Notes under the pieces: generated by a model
The model's database searches: none
Told to the model about the DNA's origin: nothing
The model's input: only the letters and a program-made list of their open reading frames with translations
Source of the DNA: Acanthamoeba sp. SK_2022b
Lineage: Eukaryota > Discosea > Longamoebia > Acanthamoebidae
DNA: 25,096 bases
Assembly (NCBI GenBank): GCA_027943245.1
Contig: JANDJZ010000026.1
Coordinates: 1-25,096 of the forward strand
Direction: 5' to 3'
Shown here: piece by piece, positions 19,601-25,096 of the stretch
Layout: each line of letters begins with the position of its first letter
Numbering within the stretch: position 1 is the first letter of the stretch
Program-made: the position numbers and the translations under genes

Positions 19601-19978
19601 CTGCATGGGTTGCCCCTTTCGCTTGGCCACCTTGAAGCTGGCCTTGCCCAAGAAGGATTTGGGCGCTGTGGGCAGAGACGGCGACCCGAGAACCGCTGTA
19701 GGAGTGGTAGAGGTGGAAGCAGAAGTGGATGTAGTTGCTGAAGTGAAGGGTGGCGCGACTGAAGATGCGCGGGTCTGCTGAGCCTCGGCCTGCGCTTCAA
19801 TATCTGCAGTGTCGGAGGTGACGCCAGCCGAGGGCTGCACCTTCTGCTTGTGCACTTTGAACTTGATGATAAAGGGCGACGCTGCCGACTGGCCGCGGCC
19901 CCGCCCGCGGCCCCTCTCCTGACCAGCAGCCGAGTGGGTGGTGACCCTGGGCGGTGGTGGCTCGCCCCCGCCCTCCAT
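15745..19978 (-). CDS. Large low-complexity nuclear protein with a fungal-TF-like middle homology region (1108 aa)
   Basis: Exons 15745..16505, 16666..16753, 16830..16895, 16990..17072, 17149..17372, 17469..17593, 17734..17901, 17980..18119, 18218..18345 and 18435..19978, all in phase (3327 nt). Residues 1-500 are low complexity: Ser/Thr/Pro/Ala-rich with a poly-Ser run near 270. A strongly basic cluster near 380-410 (TKRKRKGK, EGKRRRPDG) could be a nuclear localisation signal, and an Asp/Glu-rich stretch follows. From about 500 to 690 the helices AHEFYNRARQKVAPFFDTSD, VAEALATMAYFAFGQGD and ARVSYYVDLAASICREVGAY resemble the middle homology region of fungal Zn2Cys6 transcription factors. No Zn2Cys6 cluster is visible. 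More helical segments follow, then a Pro/Met/Ser-rich C-terminus (PMPPIPPMPMHMAPVKP). A transcription-regulator role is inferred. A TPR-like scaffold is the alternative. Confidence 0.75.
16542..16615. repeat. (CA)n microsatellite in intron
   Basis: A pure dinucleotide tract on the plus strand, reading (TG)n on the sense strand of the intron 16506-16665, with CA/CG-rich flanks on the low-coordinate side. Confidence 0.95.
17697..17715. repeat. (ATA)n repeat in AT-rich intron
   Basis: A short ATA tract within the intron 17594... side spacer at 17602-17733, which is A/T-rich (17640-17720), unlike the flanking GC-rich exons. Confidence 0.8.
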
Positions 19979-20185
19979 CTAGCCTTGTCCTCCGTTCTTG
20001 CTGCCGAAGGAACACGCGAACTGGGCAACGGAGGCCGTTTGCCGTTACTTATTTAAAAATAATTAAATAAAATATAATTTTAATGACGGTAAAATGAGTT
20101 CTAGACAGAGGAACCTTCTTCTTGGTGTGGTGTGAGAAGGAGAAAAAAATGTGCTGGTGGAAGATGTAGCGCGCGGACTGAGAGC

Positions 20186-20356
20186 GGGCTGCTGGCCCGT
20201 GGCGTGTATTGGTCAATCGAGTGTGCCAAGAAGGCCGTGCGTGTTTGCGAACTGAACTACAACGCGTACTCCCACATCCATTGCGGCAGACGGTTTTTCC
20301 CGGCCTGCCGTACCGCTGTCGTGTCTCTTGGTCAGGTTGTAGTGGTGGCTGACTAA
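20186..20356 (+). pseudogene. Possible fragment of a DNA C5-cytosine methyltransferase
   Basis: A short frame reads GLLARGVYWSIECAKKAVRV followed by CELNYNAYSHIH, then a stop at 20354-20356. The pattern G(V/I)xxW(A/S)IExxxxAxxxxxLN resembles the second conserved segment of DNMT1/DNMT5-like enzymes, where the acidic residue binds SAM. The preceding glycine-rich motif I is not convincing and nothing after it matches. It could be coincidence. Confidence 0.2.
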
Positions 20357-20550
20357 TCCGGTAGTCTGGAAAAATCCTCCCTTGTTGAGATAACCACCCC
20401 AGCACGAAGTTTCTGGCTTTTCCTTTCATTCGCTTGACTTTTCGTGTTGGAGCTGCTTGCACCAATGCATTCTGCGCAAGGAACTTTGCCTAGAGCGAGC
20501 TCCCCACTGACCTGCTAGTTCCTAGCCACATAGCATTTTGCTTGGAACCA

Positions 20551-20660
20551 GACACCCGTTGAGTGATAGGGTTGTTTGCCTCTTCTGCCACACAGGTGCA
20601 TTTGTTTTTGAACAATGGACACCCCTTGAGTGACAGGGTTGTTTGCCTCTTCTGCCACAT
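20551..20660. repeat. Two-copy imperfect tandem repeat, period 67
   Basis: 43-base copies at 20551-20593 and 20618-20660 differ at only a few positions. Both contain gggttgtttgcctcttctgc. It lies about 80 bases upstream of the HEN1 ATG, so it may be promoter sequence or 5' UTR. Confidence 0.85.
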
Positions 20661-20740
20661 GTGCGTGTATCACCTTAATCCCAAACAGGGGTGTTTTAAT
20701 TTTCTCTTTATCCTCCACAAAAACTAAAAACGAACTTAAG

Positions 20741-22364
20741 ATGGACGACAGGGGCGGGAGTGGTTTCTGGCCGCCCTTGTCCTGCCAGAGGCAACGTGCA
20801 GTGGCCTCTTTCCTCGCTCTGAATGCCGTGTCCCTAGTTCTCGACTTTGGTTGTGGCGAAGGTTCGTCCTGCTCCGTGCACACAGAGCGGCGAGGGGGGG
20901 GGGGTTGACGCAGCTGCCCCGCAGGCTCTCTGCTTAGCTACCTGCGCACCGAGCCGCACATACGAAGCATGGTGGGCATCGACGTGGATGAAGATGCCCT
21001 CCAACGGGCTGTGGTGCAGAGCGAGCCAACGCTCTTCGAGCACCTAATCAAGCGCCCGCATCCGCTCACCATCTCCCTCTATTGCGGCTCCGTCTGCAGT
21101 CACGCCCACACTCGCCAACTACTCGACGCCGTCTCGTTGGCTCGTGCCCCTGGCGAGCTACCAGCGGAGAGGGACGCCATCACCATGGTGGAGGTGATCG
21201 AGCATCTCCAGCCGCACGATCTGCCCGCGATGGAGGCCAACGTGTTCGGCCAGTGCCGCCCGCGCTACGTGGTGGTCACGACGCCCAACTACGACTTCAA
21301 CGCCGTCTTCGACGTCGAGCCACTCGTCGGCCGCAAGAGAAGCAAGGCAGATGTTCCTTCTTCGCCAGGTCGGTCATCGCCGCGTCTGCCGCGGTTCAGG
21401 CACCACGACCACAAGTTCGAGTGGACCCGCGCCGAGTTTGGGGTGTGGTGCAGCGGCGTGGCGGGCAGGTGCGTGCTTCCGCTTAAGGCCACCCCAACTG
21501 CGGGAGGGGAGCGAGATGGACCTGAGACACTCGCTCATCTCCCAGTCCGCCTTCAGGTATGGCTACACCTTCACGCTGAGCGGCGTGGGCACACGAGCCA
21601 ACTGGAGCCCCGAAGTCGTAGCAGAAGAAGGACAGCAAAGACGAGAAGAGGCGGCGGATGGCGGTGAGCCGGGCGTCGACCTGGCCGGCGGCAGGCCCGC
21701 GCGAAAGAGGACGTCTGCGTCGAGCTCCGCGAGCGTGGCAAGAGCAGTGGGATTGGACGTCGATGTCGGGTTCTGTACACAGATCGCCTATTTTACTCGC
21801 CTGGACGAGGCGGCGCACGCTGCCCCGCCCGATGCTACGCCGGCGACTCCTGCGGCCGCGGCGGACGCGTCGGGCGAACCGCCGCTGCGGCTCTACGCCG
21901 TGCATTCGTTTCCGGTGGACAGGCGAACGGAGGGCGAGAAGGCAGCGACGAAAGTCGCCTACGCCTACCGCAATTGCGTCGAACAGAGCGACGGCGAGCT
22001 CGCGCACGGCGACTGGCTGGCGTTGGCCGACGAGCGACTGCGGCCCTACCTTGGCTTCGACTACTACGGCGACGGCGATCGGGGTGCGTTGATGGACCAA
22101 CTTCGAAGCCAGCTCCGCGCTATGCCGCCGTCGACGACCGAGTGCTTGGGCGTCGAGTACGACGAGGTCTCGGACCGCGTGCGTGTGACCTCCCCTCCCT
22201 ACGCCGAGGAGAACGAGCTCGACGAGGAAGTGGACGAGGAGGAGGGCCAAGGAGAGGACCACTCAGCAGGAAGCGATCACGCCGCAGCGGAGCAAGCGCC
22301 AGGGTGGGGCGAGGGCTGGGGTGCGGGATGGGGCCGTGGGTGGTGTCAAACGGAGGACGCCTAG
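20741..22364 (+). CDS. HEN1: HEN1 small-RNA 3'-terminal 2'-O-methyltransferase (490 aa)
   Basis: Exons 20741..20861, 20925..21468 and 21557..22364, all in phase. HEN1 uses SAM to methylate the 2'-OH of the 3'-terminal nucleotide of siRNA or piRNA-type small RNAs, protecting them. Motifs in order: FWPPLSCQRQRAV (9-21); SAM motif LDFGCGEG (34-41); MVGIDVDEDAL; metal-site EVIEHL (Glu130, Glu133, His134); VFGQCRPRYVVVTTPNYDFN; FRHHDHKFEWTRAEF (198-212); then YGYTFTLSGVG. This is the compact animal/bacterial-type methyltransferase, without plant double-stranded-RNA-binding or La domains. A C-terminal extension of roughly 230 residues is variable, becomes acidic, and ends with WG/GW repeats (Trp472, 476, 480, 484). 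Start at 20741 is the first ATG before the conserved FxPP motif. It converges with the phosphatase gene. Confidence 0.9.
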
Positions 22365-22391
22365 ATGTGTGTATGTGTATGTACAAAGCGC

Positions 22392-22418
22392 GCTCTCTCT
22401 CTCTCTCTCTCTCTCTCT
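22392..22418. repeat. (CT)n microsatellite between convergent genes
   Basis: A short pyrimidine tract in the 93-base spacer between the HEN1 stop (22364) and the phosphatase stop (22458). Confidence 0.9.
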
Positions 22419-22457
22419 TTCAGCCCAATCTAGACATGGCTATCGAAGACCGCGCGT

Positions 22458-23361
22458 TCAGGAGGACGCGGCGACCTCGTCGGTGAAGGTGGGCCCAGTG
22501 ACGAGGCGTCGCACTTGCGTGTACTGGATGGGGTGCTGCGGGCTGCGCGAGCTCGTCTTGCGCACGCGGCAGCAGTGGAGGGCTGCGGTGAGGTCGAGCG
22601 CCTTCTCGGCCCCGTCGGCGCCGGTGAAGCCGTGGAGCCTGGCCACCAGGCACGCCACGATGGTGCCCGTGCGCCCGTGTCCGCCCCAGCAGTGAATGTA
22701 CATGACCTCCCCCGCGTGGAACCGCGCCAGCAGCTGACGAGCCACACGCGCGCGCACGTCAGCATCAGGGCATGTCGCGCATCAGGAGCTCAAGGCGAGG
22801 GCGACTCACTTCTTCAACAAGGGCCAGCACTTTCTCGTCCTCCACGACGTACTGGTCGGGGATGGGGAAATGCAGGAACTGCAGCTCGCGCTCCTCGCTG
22901 GCCGCTGCAGCTGGGTCTTCCGCCTGCTCCTTGGCCTTGGCCTCCCGTCGCTGGCGGTGGCGCTCGATGGCGAACTCGCGGTAGGGCCGGAAGCGAGACG
23001 AGAGCTCGCCGGTGAGCTGGAGGCACACAAAGGTGGTCACGCCTGCCGCGAGCAGCGCGTCGATGGTCTGCTCGTGCCGCTCTACGCTCATGCTGTCGCC
23101 CGGATAGCCCCCGGCCATCAGGCGGCCGTGCACGACCCAGTTGGAGTAGTCGGTGGGGCCCCGCCAGCGGAGGCGGTCGGCCTGGATGTCATCGGGCGAG
23201 GGCGCGGGTAGGAGCGGGTAGGTCGGTGATGCCGAAGCAGCAGCTGCTGTAGGAATGCCCACGGCGACGAAGCCGGGCGGGGGCGGCGTGACAAAGGGCC
23301 TTACGGGGCGGAAGTCTGCCGCTGATGTTGGGGGCGGCGGTGCGGCGGGTGTGGTGCTCAT
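22458..23361 (-). CDS. Dual-specificity / tyrosine phosphatase-like protein (275 aa)
   Basis: Exons 22458..22733 and 22810..23361, in phase. The P-loop is HCWGGHGRTGT, giving the CX5R signature with Cys199 as nucleophile and Arg205 binding phosphate. Asp169 in FPIPDQ is a candidate general acid at the usual distance upstream. After the P-loop, the helix VACLVARLHGF and the motif SPQHPIQYTQVRRLV match the end of this cysteine-phosphatase fold. The first 60 residues are Pro/Ala-rich and low complexity. A charged insert (RQRREAKAKEQAEDPAAAAS) lies between the core strands. The substrate is unknown; relatives act on phosphotyrosine, phosphoserine/threonine or phosphoinositides. It shares a divergent promoter with the thymidylate kinase gene. 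Start is the ATG at 23361; the frame is open upstream, but that sequence is AT-richer and unlike coding DNA. Confidence 0.82.
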
Positions 23362-23544
23362 GGTTGGTCTTTGGGTATGCTGCAACGTGTGTACTAATTG
23401 AGTGTAGGTCATAACTTGCAGGGCAGTAACTTTGAAGGCATTCGGCGAAGCTGAGCTGCACTGAAAATACGAAACAAACTTCAAAAAACGAAACGTAACT
23501 TTCGCGCCAAAACGAACGGAGCACCCAACCTGGCAAAGAACTTG
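23362..23544. promoter_or_regulatory. Divergent promoter region (phosphatase / thymidylate kinase)
   Basis: 183 bases between divergent ATGs, AT-richer than the flanks around 23460-23510 (gaaaatacgaaac, cttcaaaaaacgaaacg). No clear TATA box is seen. Function is inferred from position. Confidence 0.4.
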
Positions 23545-24288
23545 ATGCGCCGGCAAATCTCTGTGCCATCGATCTGCCCTCGCGTGCTATTGAGCACTTC
23601 GCATCCCACCAGGTCCCTCTCCCTCAGGCTTGCTTCTTCTTCTGCATCCTTGCATATGGCGAGGACTTCCTCCACGACGCGCAGAGGCAAATTCATCGTC
23701 TTTGAGGGCATAGATGGCTCTGGCAAGGGCACGCAGATGAAAAAGTGCGCCTCATTTCTCTTCGACCACGACAAGGACATCGACGTCTACCTTACACGGG
23801 AGCCCACCCGCGATTTCAAAGAGATACGGAAGGCCATGGCGGAGGGTAAAGATGTAAGAGATTCTCCCGAATGGTATGCCGAGATGTTTGTCAAGGACAG
23901 GCGCAACCACATCGACAACTACATCGAGCCGGCCCTTGCTCGCGGCACCCACGTGTTGTGCGACCGATACAAGCACTCCACACTTGCCTACCAGCACACT
24001 CAGGGGCTGCCGCTCGAGCAGCTCCAGGCCATGCACCAGGGTCTGCTCGTGCCCGATCTTACGCTCATCTTCGACTGCGACGTCCAGACGGCCTTCAAGC
24101 GGCGGCACGCCGAAGGCGCCACCGACGTGTTCGAGAAGAACGCCGATTTCCAGGAAACGCTGCGGCAGAACTACATAAAGCTCAAGGACGCCCTCCCGGC
24201 CGAAGAACGCGTGGTCATCATTCGATCTGACCGCCCCATGGAGGAGATCGCAGACGAGGTGCAGCGCCTCGTCCAAAGCATTCTCTAA
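23545..24288 (+). CDS. tmk: Thymidylate (dTMP) kinase, probably mitochondrial (247 aa)
   Basis: Phosphorylates dTMP to dTDP using ATP, in dTTP synthesis. Single exon. The kinase core begins near residue 49: P-loop FEGIDGSGKGTQ (Gly55-Thr63), TREPT, EMFVKDRRNHIDNYIEPAL, CDRYKHSTLAYQ (Asp140 onward), PDLTLIFDCDV, and the lid region FKRRHAEGATDVFEKN. The DRYxxSTxAYQ form is the prokaryotic-type signature. Residues 1-37 are rich in Arg and Ser, lack acidic residues (MRRQISVPSICPRVLLSTS..) and look like a mitochondrial presequence. An internal Met38 (ATG at 23656) could give a cytosolic form from the same gene. The intronless structure and bacterial-like core suggest bacterial or organellar ancestry. 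The stop is 67 bases from the next, convergent gene. Confidence 0.9.
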   Translation: MRRQISVPSICPRVLLSTSHPTRSLSLRLASSSASLHMARTSSTTRRGKFIVFEGIDGSGKGTQMKKCASFLFDHDKDIDVYLTREPTRDFKEIRKAMAEGKDVRDSPEWYAEMFVKDRRNHIDNYIEPALARGTHVLCDRYKHSTLAYQHTQGLPLEQLQAMHQGLLVPDLTLIFDCDVQTAFKRRHAEGATDVFEKNADFQETLRQNYIKLKDALPAEERVVIIRSDRPMEEIADEVQRLVQSIL

Positions 24289-24355
24289 AGGCCAACGCCA
24301 GGTGCATATCGTATCTCTAGAGAAAAAGCTTGCATAAAGATGTACATGTATCACA

Positions 24356-25096
24356 TCACGTGCTGTGCGCGCGTAGATCGAGCAGGGCGTCTTCGAGGCG
24401 CGGTCGCGCATGCAGCATGAGGGCGAGGTGGTCAAGCATGCCGGCGATGCCTGCATCGGTGAGGTGCTGTTCGTAGGAGTGGCCCGTGCCGTGCATCACG
24501 TTGTCCCGCATCTCAATGTGCTCCACGCCCAACAGCTTCGGGTACCACCACTTCACCTACACGCATCATTCAGTCAGGAGAGAGTGAGAGCGCTCTGCAG
24601 CCATCGATTCGACCTACCTGAGCGGCGTAGAGCGCGTAGAGGCCGATCTGAAAGTGCAACCCGTACTGGAGCAGCGGACGCTCGCGAGTCCGGGCCGTCG
24701 CGGCCTCGAACGCTCGGCGCCTCTCCTCTTCGCTCTCGCCGCCGCCGTCGTCGTTGTCGCCCCTACGAGGAGCGGCATGTCGTAGCGCCCACTCCAGAAA
24801 GGCCGGCAGCTCGTCGGCCATGAGCTGCTGAACCTCGCGCAGGGTCGCGATGATGAACTTCACGCAGAGGGTCGACTGATCCTCCTTGGTCTCGGTCGGG
24901 TTCTGGAGAAACTTGCGGAGCAGAACGAACTTGCGCAGCTCGTGGTGCCGCTTGCCCTCCTTGTTGAGCGTGCTGTTCTGGTGCAGCTCCACAAGCTTGC
25001 GCATGCGGGCCAGCTTGCGATAGCTGTTGACGTTCTTCACCTTGCCCGGCACGCCGTCGTCAACGCCATCGTCGTCACCACCATCGACGTCAACGG
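24356..25096 (-). CDS. Uncharacterised protein, C-terminal part (5' end outside window)
   Basis: Exons 24356..24556 and 24618..>25096 on the minus strand are in phase, and the reading frame is still open at the right edge. From the N-terminal side there is an Asp-rich run (VDVDGGDDDG), then a basic helical segment (VNSYRKLARMRKLVELHQNS), then a long helical stretch (RHHELRKFVLLRKFLQNPTE; CVKFIIATLREVQQLMADEL). A Glu/Arg-rich low-complexity insert follows, then LLQYGLHFQIGLYALYAAQ and an aromatic/His-rich end (KWWYPKLLGVEHIEMRDNVM; HGTGHSYEQH). I do not recognise the family. GC-rich codons and clean splice sites support a real gene. The HGTGHSYEQH segment could hold metal or ligand-binding histidines, but this is a guess. 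Confidence 0.7.

Larger units (their letters stand above)
19979..20740. other. Intergenic region between divergent genes
   Basis: 762 bases between the starts of the low-complexity nuclear protein (minus) and HEN1 (plus). It holds an AT-rich tract (20048-20082), a possible broken methyltransferase fragment (20186-20356) and a two-copy tandem repeat (20551-20660), each listed separately. No intact gene is supported. Confidence 0.6.

Noticed and set aside
20049..20465. Minus-strand 138-aa frame in the intergenic region
   Set aside because: No motif, an AT-rich Lys/Ile/Phe end, and no splice or promoter support.

Overview
The window is nuclear DNA of an Acanthamoeba-like amoebozoan. The coding sequence is GC-rich and broken by many short introns (about 50 to 180 bases). 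Donors are often gtgcgt, gtacg or gtaag, and introns carry G/C homopolymers and (CA)n/(TG)n microsatellites. Genes lie close together on both strands. Exon structures were worked out by hand from splice sites, reading phase and family alignment recalled from memory; no search was run.

Layout, left to right: (1) 1-1941, minus strand: a two-propeller (coronin-7 type) coronin, cut by the left window edge and missing its upstream exons at a CA repeat. (2) 2150-3724, plus: a TPR-like helical protein of 349 aa. (3) 3858-7381, minus: a secreted GH38-like DUF5054 protein of 757 aa in 19 exons. (4) 7554-11460, plus: a 20-exon gene whose phases all fit one 699-aa protein made of histone H2B, histone H2A, a divergent Ran-like GTPase and a near-canonical Ran GTPase. 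(5) 11577-12257 (minus) and 14956-15636 (plus): two intronless secreted Cys-rich paralogs, about 95% identical, in inverted orientation around (6) an RsuA/RluB-type pseudouridine synthase (12895-14547, minus). (7) 15745-19978, minus: a large low-complexity protein with a helical region resembling the fungal transcription-factor middle homology region. (8) 20741-22364, plus: a HEN1 small-RNA 2'-O-methyltransferase with a C-terminal GW-repeat tail. (9) 22458-23361, minus: a HCX5R phosphatase. (10) 23545-24288, plus: a thymidylate kinase with a probable mitochondrial presequence. (11) 24356 to the right edge, minus: an unidentified conserved-looking protein.

The outstanding item is the H2B-H2A-Ran-Ran gene. 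It joins a histone doublet, in the same order as the viral doublets of Marseilleviridae, to two copies of Ran. Ran's exchange factor RCC1 is known to dock on the H2A-H2B acidic patch. All eight acidic-patch residues are kept in the fusion, while two H2A arginines that contact DNA are lost. This suggests a chromatin-tethered Ran module rather than ordinary nucleosome packaging. The other genes look like unrelated housekeeping or secretory neighbours, apart from the HEN1 gene, which implies small-RNA silencing.
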